This document shows positions 40,083-49,039 of a DNA stretch of 64,000 nt, in pieces. The position numbers were made by a program, and so were the translations under genes. Below the pieces are notes generated by a model. That model worked only from the letters and a program-made list of their open reading frames with translations, was not told the origin of the DNA and did no database searches. Location of the stretch: assembly GCF_001428385.1 (NCBI RefSeq), contig NZ_LMSK01000004.1, positions 1 to 64,000 on the forward strand, written 5' to 3'. This DNA is from Rhodanobacter sp. Soil772. Its GTDB lineage: Bacteria; Pseudomonadota; Gammaproteobacteria; Xanthomonadales; Rhodanobacteraceae. Positions within the stretch are counted from its first letter, which is position 1, and the number at the start of each line of letters is the position of its first letter.

Positions 40083-40775
40083 ATGTCTGTATCCCGAAGC
40101 CCCTGGCGCTACCTGCGCGACCGCGACGTGCAGCATGCCGCGCTGGTGACCGTGCTGGCGCTGGTGCTGAGCGCGGGCCTGGTCTGGCTGGGCTACCTGA
40201 TCCACGTCTGCCGCGTCGCCGCGCGCAGCCCGCTGGTGCCGCCGCGACGGATGGTCGCGCTGGTGTTCGGCCGCCGGCTCGAGTGCGATCTGCCGGAGCA
40301 CGACTACCAGCAGCGCCTGCGCCGCGCGCTGAGCCTGGCCGAGCAGCGGCAGACCGACCACCTGCTGCTGCTCGGCGGCTGCAGCGGCGGCCAGTGCAGC
40401 GAGGCGGCGGCCGGCCACGCCTGGTTGCAGCAGCACGGCCTGGCCGGCGAGGTGCGGGTGGAACTGGAGCAGGATTCGGTCGACTCGCTGGAAAACCTGC
40501 GCCACGCGCGCCGGCTGCTGCTGGCGCAGGCCGGCGACGCCGGGCTGCCGCCGGTGGCGCTGGTGACCAGCCGCTATCACTTGGCGCGCTGCCTGCTGCT
40601 GGCGCGACGGCTCGGCTTCGACGGTTTGCCGGTTGCCGCCGAACCGGCGCTGCCGCGGCAGCGGCGCTACCTCGGCCTGTTGCTGCTCGAAGCCAGCTAC
40701 CTGATGTGGATCGACCTGGGCCTGCGCTGGGCGCAGCTGATCGGGCACCGGCGGATGGCGGCGCGAATCAGTTGA
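40083..40775 (+). CDS. YdcF/SanA-like DUF218 membrane protein
   Basis: 230-aa protein with one N-terminal transmembrane helix (about 20-42) and a DUF218 domain (about 55-200). Typical blocks are LLLLGGCSGGQCSEAAAGHAWL, LEQDSVDSLENLRHARRLLL and VALVTSRYHLARCLLLARRLG. DUF218 proteins are linked to cell-envelope polysaccharide metabolism or vancomycin sensitivity; the reaction is not established. It is divergent from the aryl polyene ketosynthase gene across 150 bp in which I see no further gene. Confidence 0.8.
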   Translation: MSVSRSPWRYLRDRDVQHAALVTVLALVLSAGLVWLGYLIHVCRVAARSPLVPPRRMVALVFGRRLECDLPEHDYQQRLRRALSLAEQRQTDHLLLLGGCSGGQCSEAAAGHAWLQQHGLAGEVRVELEQDSVDSLENLRHARRLLLAQAGDAGLPPVALVTSRYHLARCLLLARRLGFDGLPVAAEPALPRQRRYLGLLLLEASYLMWIDLGLRWAQLIGHRRMAARIS

Positions 40776-40833
40776 GCTGGATCATGGCGGCGCGGCGCCG
40801 CGCCACAGCCGTTCGTGCATGGGCACTTGCTAA

Positions 40834-41766
<933 letters not shown>

Positions 41767-41775
41767 GAGCCAGCT

Positions 41776-42447
41776 TTACGGCGTCGCACCGCTGAACTTC
41801 TCCACCGTGGCGCCCTTGACCGGACCGATCTGCGCGCTGTCGCTGACCTTCAGCACCACCTCGCGGCGGAACTCCAGCGTGCCCTGCACCACGGCGTGCG
41901 GGCCAATCACGATCACCGGTTTGCGGTCGCTGCCCCAGTGGAACCAGCCGTTGTTCGGCTTGTCGACCAGGATGCCGCCCTCGACGCGCGAGTCGGCACC
42001 GACCGTGATGTCGCCGCCAACCGTGCCGATGCCGCCGGCGACGTGGGCGCCGTCCAGCACGATGGCGCCGTTGACGTTCTCCAGCCGGCCGCCGATTTCG
42101 GCGCCGCGAGCCAGATGGATGCTGCCGTTGACCGCATTCACCTTGCCGCTGACCCGGCTGGCGCCGCCCATGCTGATCGCACCGTTGACCGTGCCCAGTT
42201 CGGTCGCCTGCGCCTTGTCGCCCAGTTCGACTTCGCCGTTGACGGTGCTGGCCTCGTGCACGCTGGCGCCGTCGCCGACGTGCACCGCGCCGTTGACGGT
42301 GCTGACGTCGCCGGCCTGCTGCCCGGCCGCGACCTGCACCGAGCCGTTGACCTTGTCGATGTCGTTGTCGCCCGCGCTGGCCAGCGGCGGCAGGCCCAGG
42401 CCCAGCACCAGTGCGGCCAGGATGAGGATCGTCGGGAATCGACGCAT
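41776..42447 (-). CDS. Exported VNG-repeat beta-helix protein (bactofilin-like fold)
   Basis: 223-aa protein with a signal peptide (about 1-25; ILILAALVLGLGLPPLASA). The mature part is made of short repeats of roughly 18-20 residues around a T/KVNGxxxxG core: DKVNGSVQVAAG, STVNGAVHVGDG, STVNGEVELGD, GTVNGAISMGG, NAVNGSIHLARG, ENVNGAIVLDG, then GTVGGDITVGAD. This is a solenoid, probably beta-helical, like bactofilins but exported. Function is unknown. Good repeats span about residues 30-160; the C-terminal 60 residues differ. Confidence 0.78.
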   Translation of the reverse strand: MRRFPTILILAALVLGLGLPPLASAGDNDIDKVNGSVQVAAGQQAGDVSTVNGAVHVGDGASVHEASTVNGEVELGDKAQATELGTVNGAISMGGASRVSGKVNAVNGSIHLARGAEIGGRLENVNGAIVLDGAHVAGGIGTVGGDITVGADSRVEGGILVDKPNNGWFHWGSDRKPVIVIGPHAVVQGTLEFRREVVLKVSDSAQIGPVKGATVEKFSGATP

Positions 42448-42602
42448 GGCAATCTCCTTGAGTCTTCAGTGGATGGGTACACGCATTAGGATGCAGCCAG
42501 CGGGCCAAGGGTTTGACATGACCTGTGGCAGGGGCCGCATTTGACGCTGCCGGGGGCCGGCCGGCACCATTCCTGGTTTACTCCTCACTGTTGGGCGCCC
42601 CC

Positions 42603-43346
42603 ATGCACAAACTCGTCCTGATCCGCCACGGCCAATCGCAGTGGAACCTCGACAACCGCTTCAGCGGCTGGGCCGACGTCGACCTCACCGAGCAGGGCAT
42701 GGCCGAGGCGCGCGAGGCCGGCCGCCTGCTGCAGGAAGGCGGCTACGGCTTCGACGTGGCGCACACCTCGGTGCTCAAGCGCGCGGTGCGCACGCTGTGG
42801 GGCGTGCAGGACGCGATGGACCTGATGTGGATCCCGGTGCTCACCGATTGGCGCCTCAACGAGCGCCACTACGGCGGCCTCACCGGGCTGAACAAGGCCG
42901 AGACTGCGGCGAAGTACGGCGAGGACCAGGTGAAGATCTGGCGGCGCAGCTACGACATCCCGCCGCCGCCGCTGGATCGGGCCGCGAACGAGTCGGTGCA
43001 CGATCCGCGCTATGCGGCGCTCGATCCGAAGGACATCCCCGACACCGAATGCCTGAAGGACACCGTGGCGCGCGTGCTGCCGTACTGGCACGAGGTGCTG
43101 GCGCCGGCGATCAAGTCCGGCCAGCGCGTGCTGGTGGCCGCGCACGGCAATTCGCTGCGCGCGCTGGTGAAATACCTCGACGGCATTTCGGACGAGGCGA
43201 TCGTGGAGCTGAACATCCCCAACGGCGTGCCGCTGGTGTACGAGTTCGACGACGCACTGAAGCCGCTGCGCCACTACTACCTCGGCGACGCCGACGCGAT
43301 CGCGGCGAAGATGGCCGCGGTGGCGAACCAGGGCAAGGCGAAGTAG
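42603..43346 (+). CDS. gpmA: 2,3-bisphosphoglycerate-dependent phosphoglycerate mutase
   Basis: 247-aa glycolytic mutase interconverting 3- and 2-phosphoglycerate. It has the phospho-His motif [18 protein letters not shown], the block [19 protein letters not shown], and the second catalytic His in [19 protein letters not shown]. The frame is open upstream, but the ATG at 42603 gives the conserved [12 protein letters not shown]. Confidence 0.96.
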   Translation: MHKLVLIRHGQSQWNLDNRFSGWADVDLTEQGMAEAREAGRLLQEGGYGFDVAHTSVLKRAVRTLWGVQDAMDLMWIPVLTDWRLNERHYGGLTGLNKAETAAKYGEDQVKIWRRSYDIPPPPLDRAANESVHDPRYAALDPKDIPDTECLKDTVARVLPYWHEVLAPAIKSGQRVLVAAHGNSLRALVKYLDGISDEAIVELNIPNGVPLVYEFDDALKPLRHYYLGDADAIAAKMAAVANQGKAK

Positions 43347-43441
43347 CACGCCTCGCTCCTGCCGCACGGACGAGGGGTGACAAACGTCAGTCGTCAGCCA
43401 CGGCACGGCCGACTATGCTGGACACAACCCATCCGGTGACG

Positions 43442-43993
43442 ATGCCCATGCCCGCCCATCTGACCCCATACCTCGTGATGCTGCCGCTGCTGGCCTGGAT
43501 GGTATGGCGGCGGGTGAGCCGGCAGTTCGGTCGTCAGCCGATCCGGCGCAAGCGGATGATCTTCCGCATCGTGGTGTTCGCGATCATGGGCGGCCTGCTC
43601 GCGCTCAGCGGATTCCACCACGTCGCACTGGCCGAGGGCCTGCTCGGTGGCGCACTGACCGGTGGCGCGCTGGGCCTGCTCGGCCTGCGCCTGACCCGCT
43701 TCGAGGTCGACCCGGCGAAGGGCGACTGCTACGTGCCCAATCCGTGGATCGGTGCGCTGCTCACCGTGCTGCTGCTGGGCCGGCTGGGCTGGCGGTTGAT
43801 GGTGGTGTGGCCGCAGATGCAGCAGGCGTCGGCCGCGCCCGGTGCGATGCCGCCGATGGGCTACGCCGCCAGTCCGCTGACCATGCTGGTGATCGGCCTG
43901 CTGGTCGGCTACTACATCGTCTACTTCAGCGGCCTGCTGATCCACCATCGCCGCTTCCAGCAGACGCATTCCGGTACCGCGACGGCGCTGTGA
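43442..43993 (+). CDS. Four-to-five-helix membrane protein (CcdC/DUF1453-like)
   Basis: 183-aa membrane protein. Hydrophobic segments lie at about 7-20, 40-58, 60-78, 100-118 and 148-172, with a positively charged loop RRVSRQFGRQPIRRKRMIF after the first. The RQPIRxKRM pattern resembles the CcdC/DUF1453 group; I am only moderately sure. Starts at 43415, 43442 and 43448 are all in frame, and none has a clear ribosome binding site. It converges on zapE. Confidence 0.62.
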   Translation: MPMPAHLTPYLVMLPLLAWMVWRRVSRQFGRQPIRRKRMIFRIVVFAIMGGLLALSGFHHVALAEGLLGGALTGGALGLLGLRLTRFEVDPAKGDCYVPNPWIGALLTVLLLGRLGWRLMVVWPQMQQASAAPGAMPPMGYAASPLTMLVIGLLVGYYIVYFSGLLIHHRRFQQTHSGTATAL

Positions 43994-44002
43994 GCCGTCG
44001 CT

Positions 44003-45133
44003 TCACTCCGGGCGGTGCGGCAGCGCCAGGTACTCCTCGCTCTGCATCTCGATCAGGCGCGACTCGGTGCGGCCGAACTCGGCGCGCAGGCGCTCGCCGT
44101 CGTACAGCTCGGTGATCGGCGCGGCGGCGGACAGCACCAGCTTGACGTGGCGGTCGTAGAACTCGTCCACCAATTGCACGAAGCGCTTTGCCGCGTCCTC
44201 GCTGTAGAGGGTGAACTGCGGCACGTTGGAGACGATGATCGCCGGGCCGGCCTTGGCCAGTGCGATGTAGTCGGCGACCGCGCGCGGGCCTTCGCACAGC
44301 GCGGCGAAGTCGAACCACAGGATGTTGTCGGCGCGCTTGTGCAGCGGGATGTCGCGGCTGTTGACGTGCAGCACGCCATCCGCCTGCACGTTGCCGCTGG
44401 CCTGGCTGGCGAAGATGCGTTCCAGCGCGCGGTGCGCCTCGGCGCCGGGCGGGGTGAGGTAGACCGGCGCCTGGGTCAGTGCGCGCAGGCGCCAGTCGCG
44501 CGAAGAGGCCATCTCGACCACGTGGCAGCGCCGTTCGATCAGTGCGATCGCAGGCAGGAAGCGCGCACGCTGCAGGCCGTCCTTGTACAGGTTCGCCGGC
44601 GCGGTGTTGGAGGTGGTGACCAGGGTGACGCCGCGCGCGAACAGCGCGTCGAGCAGGTTGGACAGGATCATCGCGTCGCCGATGTCGTTGACCAGGAACT
44701 CGTCCAGGCACAGCACGCGGCAGCGTGCGGCGATGCCGGCGGCGACCTCGACCAGCGGGCTCTGCCGCTCGCCCAGCGCACGCAGGTTCTCGTGCACCTC
44801 GCCCATGAAGCGGTGGAAGTGCCGGCGCAGTGCCACGCCGTGCGGCAGGCTGGCCACGAACAGGTCCATCAGGAAGGTCTTGCCGCGGCCCACCGTGCCC
44901 CACAGGTACAGCCCCGGCACCGCCTCGGGCGGGTCGTTGCCGAGCAGGGATTTCAGGCGGTCGAACAGGCCGTTGCCGTTGCCGTTGCCGTTCGCGGGCT
45001 CGGCGCACAGCGCCGCATGCATGCGGTCGAATTCCGGCAGCAGCGCGAGCTGGGTCGGATCGGACTCCCAACGATGCGCGGCGACGCCTTCGAGGTAGCG
45101 CGCGCTGGGCGCGAGCGAGGGGGTTTCACTCAT
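44003..45133 (-). CDS. zapE: Cell division protein ZapE (AFG1-like ATPase)
   Basis: 376-aa P-loop ATPase of the AFG1/ZapE family, which acts at the FtsZ ring in E. coli. Walker A is GLYLWGTVGRGKTFLMDLF (about 74-92), Walker B RCVLCLDEFLVNDIGDAM, and the family block LVTTSNTAPANLYKDGLQR follows. The C-terminal ILWFDFAALCEGPRAVADY and QFVQLVDEFYDRHVKLVLSA are typical. A short (Asn-Gly)n tract near residue 50 comes from a hexanucleotide repeat and lies in the N-terminal linker. Confidence 0.93.
   Translation of the reverse strand: MSETPSLAPSARYLEGVAAHRWESDPTQLALLPEFDRMHAALCAEPANGNGNGNGLFDRLKSLLGNDPPEAVPGLYLWGTVGRGKTFLMDLFVASLPHGVALRRHFHRFMGEVHENLRALGERQSPLVEVAAGIAARCRVLCLDEFLVNDIGDAMILSNLLDALFARGVTLVTTSNTAPANLYKDGLQRARFLPAIALIERRCHVVEMASSRDWRLRALTQAPVYLTPPGAEAHRALERIFASQASGNVQADGVLHVNSRDIPLHKRADNILWFDFAALCEGPRAVADYIALAKAGPAIIVSNVPQFTLYSEDAAKRFVQLVDEFYDRHVKLVLSAAAPITELYDGERLRAEFGRTESRLIEMQSEEYLALPHRPE
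44969..44992. repeat. (GCCGTT)4 hexanucleotide microsatellite in zapE
   Basis: Four perfect tandem copies of a 6-bp unit within the zapE coding region, encoding alternating Asn and Gly on the minus strand. A change in copy number keeps the frame. Confidence 0.9.
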
Positions 45134-45169
45134 GGAGCGTGGGTCTTGGAAAGGAGTGATGGGCAGGCG

Positions 45170-45859
45170 TCAGCCATGCCGCTTCGGCGGCAGCCAGCCG
45201 CGCACCGCGTGCTTGATCGCGCCGCGCAGGTCCATCAGCCGGCGGTGGAAGAAGTGGCTGGTCTCGGGCATGCGCACCAGTTCGGGCCGGTGCTCCAGCG
45301 TCTCGACCCAGTCGAACACCGCCTGCGGCTCGACGATCTCGTCGGCCTCGCCCTGCACGATCAGCCACGGGCAGGTCGGCAACGCGATCGCTTCGAACGG
45401 CCAGCGCCCGACCGGCGGCGCGATGCTGATCAACGCGTCGGCGCGCAGGCGCACCGCGTTGGCGATGGCCACGTAGCTGCCGAACGAGAAGCCGACCAGC
45501 CACAACGCATCGTCCGGGCGCGTGCGGCGCACCCAGGCCACCACCGCGGCCAGGTCGTCGCCTTCGCCGCGACCCTGGTCGTAGCTGCCGGTCGAGTTGC
45601 CGGCTTCGCGGAAATTGAAGCGCACCGTATCCAGCCCGGACTCGCGCAGCGCCCGCTCGGCCATCGTCACCACCTTGTTGTGCATGGTGCCGCCCTCGAT
45701 CGTGAGCGGATGGCAGAGCACGGCCACGCCGCGGCGCGCGCAGGCCGGTTCGGCGACGTCGCTGATGGTCTCGAGCTTGCCGGCGGGGCCGTCGAGCACG
45801 AAACTGGCGGCCACGTCCGGAAAGCTGGCAGGTTCGGCAGAGAGCTCGGTGGGATTCAT
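45170..45859 (-). CDS. Alpha/beta hydrolase (serine hydrolase family)
   Basis: 229-aa alpha/beta hydrolase. The oxyanion/first-strand region is VAVLCHPLTIEGGTMHNKVV and the nucleophile elbow is LVGFSFGSYVA (GxSxG). A late acidic residue lies in IVQGEADEIVEP and the catalytic His in ETSHFFHRRL. The CHPLTIEGGTMHNKVV block is typical of small hydrolases close to the KANL3/Tex30 type. The substrate is unknown. The frame is open upstream, but the ATG at 45859 is chosen because upstream sequence overlaps the divergent gene's start region. Confidence 0.82.
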   Translation of the reverse strand: MNPTELSAEPASFPDVAASFVLDGPAGKLETISDVAEPACARRGVAVLCHPLTIEGGTMHNKVVTMAERALRESGLDTVRFNFREAGNSTGSYDQGRGEGDDLAAVVAWVRRTRPDDALWLVGFSFGSYVAIANAVRLRADALISIAPPVGRWPFEAIALPTCPWLIVQGEADEIVEPQAVFDWVETLEHRPELVRMPETSHFFHRRLMDLRGAIKHAVRGWLPPKRHG

Positions 45860-45907
45860 GTACACGATGATAACCGCCGGGCGGATCGGCTGCCGCGGAC
45901 GCTCCGC

Positions 45908-46501
45908 ATGAACCACCTGGCGCATGCGTTGCTGGCCGGCGACGACGAGGCCCTGCAGCTCGGCGGAATGCTGGGCGATTTCGTGCACGGACAACCGGAC
46001 GTGAGCTTGTTCCCGGCGCGCGTGATCGCCGGCATCCGCTTGCATCGCGCGATCGACGTGTACACCGACGCCCACCCCGAAGTGCTGGCGGCGAAGGCGC
46101 TGCTGCCATCGCCGTATCGGCGCTATGCCGGGATCCTGCTGGACATGTGGTTCGACCGTTGCCTGGCGCGCGATTTTCCGCGCTGGAGCGCGCAACCGCT
46201 GCCGGAGTATTCCGTCGCCCTGCGCGCCCTGCTGTGGCGGCAGGACGAGCTGCTGCCGCCGGCGCTACGGCGTTTCCGCAGCTACATGGAAGCGCATGGC
46301 CTGCCGGCCGGCTACGCCGACGACGCGGTGCTGGACGACGCGCTGGGCGGGATCGGGCAGCGCCTGAGCCGTGCCAATCCGCTGGATTCGGCGTTGCCGG
46401 TGCTGCTGGAACGCGAAGCGAAATTGCAGAGGCGCTTCGAAGCGTTCTTTCCGGAGCTGCGAGGGTTTGCGCGGGAGTGGATCGGGGAGCATGCGGAGTA
46501 A
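45908..46501 (+). CDS. acpH: AcpH-like acyl carrier protein phosphodiesterase
   Basis: 197-aa protein of the ACP phosphodiesterase (DUF479) family, whose E. coli member removes the 4'-phosphopantetheine arm from ACP. It follows AcpH: MNHLAHALLAG at the start, GGMLGDFVHG with the metal-binding Asp, GIRLHRAIDVYTDAHPEV, LLDMWFDRCLARDF and a C-terminal RFEAFFPELR. It is divergent from the hydrolase gene across 48 bp. It could act on the carrier protein of the aryl polyene cluster 16 kb away; that link is inference. Confidence 0.87.
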   Translation: MNHLAHALLAGDDEALQLGGMLGDFVHGQPDVSLFPARVIAGIRLHRAIDVYTDAHPEVLAAKALLPSPYRRYAGILLDMWFDRCLARDFPRWSAQPLPEYSVALRALLWRQDELLPPALRRFRSYMEAHGLPAGYADDAVLDDALGGIGQRLSRANPLDSALPVLLEREAKLQRRFEAFFPELRGFAREWIGEHAE

Positions 46502-46510
46502 TCGGGTGTA

Positions 46511-46549
46511 CTCCCTCCCCTGCGCAAGCAGGGGAGGGTTGGGGAGGGG
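46511..46549. repeat. CCCTCCCCTGC hairpin unit (REP-like), copy 1
   Basis: CTCCCTCCCCTGC, GCAA loop, GCAGGGGAGGG, then a tail TTGGGGAGGGG. It lies just after the acpH stop. The tail marks orientation; the neighbouring copy is inverted. Confidence 0.8.
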
Positions 46550-46576
46550 TGCTTTTGATCTTCCCGCACGCCGGGC

Positions 46577-46611
46577 CTCCCCATCCCAACCTTCCCCCAA
46601 GGGGGAAGGGG
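46577..46611. repeat. CCTCCCCATCCCAACC hairpin unit (REP-like), inverted copy 2
   Basis: The reverse-complement orientation of the same unit: tail CCTCCCCATCCCAACC, then the stem CTTCCCCC / GGGGGAAG. Together with copy 1 it makes a BIME-like inverted pair about 27 bp apart. Confidence 0.75.
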
Positions 46612-46617
46612 CAAACG

Positions 46618-46643
46618 AAAACGCCGCCCGGTGGGCGGCGTTT
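46618..46643 (-). terminator. Rho-independent terminator after the cytochrome c gene
   Basis: On the minus strand AAACGCCGCCC, ACC loop, GGGCGGCGTTTT. It lies about 30 nt beyond the cytochrome gene stop. Confidence 0.85.
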
Positions 46644-46670
46644 GGCGAAAGCTTGTTGGATCAGGCGAAA

Positions 46671-47192
46671 CTATTTCGCCTGATCGGCGATCCAGTGCAC
46701 GGCGTTCGTCACCTGTTCGTCGGTGAGCGCCGGGTTGCCGCCCTTCGGCGGCATGAAGTTGCCGTCCGGGCCGTGGTAGCCCTCGATCGCGTGCTTGACC
46801 AAAGTGTCGATGCCTTCGGCGAGGCGCGGGCCCCACACGGCCTTGTCGCCCACCTTCGGGGCACCGGCGACACCGGAGGTGTGGCAGCTGGTGCACAGGT
46901 GATCGAAGATCGCCTTGCCGTCGGTGGTGCCGCCGTAGGCGACCTGCGACGCGGCGGCCTTGGTCGCGGCATCGGCGGCGGCCTGCATGGCGGCGCGGCC
47001 GGTGTTGCCGGCGTAGACGGCGCCGTCCGGTGCGATCCGCGCGGCAACCTTGGCCGGCTGGTCCGGATTGGTTTCCTTCGGCTCGTGGTCGTGGATCGCC
47101 AGCGCCGCGAGGATCAGCACCACCGTCAGCACGGCCAGACCGCCGATCATGATCGAAAACTGGCGCAAGACGCTCTGATCGGATTTGCTCAT
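46671..47192 (-). CDS. Membrane-anchored c-type cytochrome (cytochrome c5-like)
   Basis: 173 aa. An N-terminal transmembrane helix (about 15-37; SIMIGGLAVLTVVLILAALAI) is followed by a flexible Ala-rich region (about 60-90). A class I cytochrome c domain follows with the haem motif CTSCH (about 110), GAPKVGDKAVWGPRL, and a Met axial-ligand candidate in GNFMPPKGGNPAL. The last block ends in VTNAVHWIADQ. It resembles the c5 family electron carriers of proteobacteria, held at the inner membrane by an uncleaved helix. The ATG at 47192 is chosen; upstream in-frame codons do not look like protein. Confidence 0.88.
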   Translation of the reverse strand: MSKSDQSVLRQFSIMIGGLAVLTVVLILAALAIHDHEPKETNPDQPAKVAARIAPDGAVYAGNTGRAAMQAAADAATKAAASQVAYGGTTDGKAIFDHLCTSCHTSGVAGAPKVGDKAVWGPRLAEGIDTLVKHAIEGYHGPDGNFMPPKGGNPALTDEQVTNAVHWIADQAK

Positions 47193-47685
47193 GGGACCGC
47201 TCACGCACGTACTCCTGTCAGTGGGCGGGACGGAGCGCCACGATGGCTGTTCCGGCCTGCCTGAATTGCCTGTGGCTGTCGCACCGGCCCGATGGACGCA
47301 TCCCGGTGCGGATTGCCGTGCGTGGATGCACGGCACGGATCACGCTTGCCGTTCGGCCCGGATTCGGGGTCGGACAGGCAACAGTCGGCGATTATAAACG
47401 AAGCGCGCGGCAAGTTTCAGGCCTCCGCGGCGACCCGTCGCGGTAGCCGTGCCTGCCGCGGCAGCCCGCGCGGTGCCTGCGGATGGCCCTGCAGCGGGCG
47501 GCGCCCCTGCCATCGGTCATGCTGTACCCATGTCAACCGGCATTGTTCAAGTTCGTTGATCTGCCCCTATGCTTTCATCTCAAGAGACGCGTGCCGGCGT
47601 GGCCCGGCGGGCGTCCGTTGTTTTGCAGACGCATGCCACGCAGTCGTGTGCCGGTGGGGCGCACCGTTCAGTCCAGGAGTTTTAC
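47193..47685. other. Intergenic region between divergent cytochrome c and RND operon genes
   Basis: 493 bp with no convincing gene. Short frames on both strands have no recognisable motif or ribosome binding site. It holds a good minus-strand promoter candidate (47391-47420) and must hold the rightward promoter of the efflux operon, for which I see no clear sigma-70 match. No repeat or RNA gene is recognised. Confidence 0.6.
47391..47420 (-). promoter_or_regulatory. Candidate promoter of the cytochrome c gene
   Basis: On the minus strand CTGAAA, an 18-nt spacer, and a perfect TATAAT -10. The predicted transcript would have a 5' leader of about 190 nt before the cytochrome start at 47192. Confidence 0.45.
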
Positions 47686-48936
47686 ATGTCGCGTTTTTGG
47701 AAGATCGCGTTGATCGTGATTGCCGTGATCGTCGTGGCAGCGGTAGGTTTCCGCCTGCTGCACAAGCCCACCCCGGCCGGTTCCGCGTCGGCGCAATCCG
47801 CCACCAAGAGCAAGGACGGCAAGGACGGCAAGGATGAAACGCCGCCGGTGCCGGTCACCGTGGTGCCGGTGGTCAAGCAGAACGTGCCGGTCTACCTGAC
47901 CGCACTGGGCACGGTGCAGGCGCTCAACACGGTCACCGTGAACCCGCAGGTGGGCGGCCAGCTGCTCAGCCTGGAGTTCACCGAGGGCCAGCCGGTGAAG
48001 AAGGGTCAGCTGCTGGCGCAGATCGATCCGCGCACCTACCAGGCCGCCTATGACCAGGCCGTGGCGAGGCAGCGCCAGGACCAGGCGCAGTTGGAAACCG
48101 CGAAGAGCAACCTGACGCGTAGCCAGGACCTGGCCGCCAAGGGCTACATCTCGAAACAGGATCTGGACACCTTGCGCAACACGGCCGCCCAGTACGCGGC
48201 CGCGGTAGCCGCCGATGCGGCCAGCGTGCGCGACAGCCAGGTGCAGCTGGCCTACACCAAGGTGATTTCGCCGATCGACGGCCTCGCCGGCATCCGCAAC
48301 GTGGATCCGGGCAACGTGGTGACCACCAGCACCGGCATCGTCACGCTGACCCAGCTGCATCCGATCAACGTGATGTTCACCCTGCCCGAGCAGAACCTCG
48401 ACCTGGTGCGTGCCGCCGCCGCCCAGCAGGGCGCCTCGCTGCAGGTGACCGCGCTGGATCGCACCGATGCGCATCCGATCGCCAGTGGCGGCGTGCTCAA
48501 GGTGATCGACAACCAGATCGACACCAGCACCGGCACGTTCCGCCTGAAGTCGGAGTTCCCGAACGCGAAGAACGAGTTGTGGCCGGGCCAGTTCGTCAAC
48601 GTGCAGCTGCTGGTGAACACGGTCGACGGCGGCCTGGTGATTCCGGCGCAGGCGGTGCAGCGTGGACCGGACGGCGACTACGTCTACCAGGTGCAGGCCG
48701 ACAGCACGGTCAAGATGCAGGCGGTGGCGATCGCCGGTGAAGTGGGCGACAGCCACGTGATGATCGGCAGCGGCCTCAAGGTCGGCGACCGCGTTGTCAC
48801 CGAAGGCCAGTTCCGGCTGAAGCCGGGCAGCAAGGTCAACGCGCTCAAGCCGGGCGAAGTGCCGGCGGCGCCGACCGCGGCCGAACTGGAGAAAGCCAAG
48901 CAGAACAGCAAGGGTGGCGGTCGCCGTCGCGGCTGA
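47686..48936 (+). CDS. mdtA: RND efflux periplasmic adaptor (MdtA-like membrane fusion protein)
   Basis: 416-aa adaptor that links the inner-membrane RND pump to an outer membrane channel. There is an N-terminal membrane anchor (about 5-22), a KDG-rich linker, and the first barrel-sandwich half (VNPQVGGQLLSLEFTEGQPVKKGQLLAQIDPRTY). A helical hairpin (about 120-185) and the second half (YTKVISPIDGLAGIRNVDPGNVV) follow, then beta-barrel and membrane-proximal domains. The tail is basic (GGGRRRG). GGAG lies upstream of the ATG. First gene of a three-gene operon. Confidence 0.92.
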   Translation: MSRFWKIALIVIAVIVVAAVGFRLLHKPTPAGSASAQSATKSKDGKDGKDETPPVPVTVVPVVKQNVPVYLTALGTVQALNTVTVNPQVGGQLLSLEFTEGQPVKKGQLLAQIDPRTYQAAYDQAVARQRQDQAQLETAKSNLTRSQDLAAKGYISKQDLDTLRNTAAQYAAAVAADAASVRDSQVQLAYTKVISPIDGLAGIRNVDPGNVVTTSTGIVTLTQLHPINVMFTLPEQNLDLVRAAAAQQGASLQVTALDRTDAHPIASGGVLKVIDNQIDTSTGTFRLKSEFPNAKNELWPGQFVNVQLLVNTVDGGLVIPAQAVQRGPDGDYVYQVQADSTVKMQAVAIAGEVGDSHVMIGSGLKVGDRVVTEGQFRLKPGSKVNALKPGEVPAAPTAAELEKAKQNSKGGGRRRG

Positions 48937-49039
48937 GCGGCCGCGTGCCGACCAGCGCAACGCCACCGCAGTCGTGCGAACCCGGCCGTGTCCCGGCCAT
49001 GATCGCGGCTGAACCCGCACCTACACGTTACGGATAGCC

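Noticed and set aside
47201..47413. Possible small gene in the 493-bp gap
   Set aside because: 70 aa, no ribosome binding site, no motif, and it overlaps the likely cytochrome promoter.
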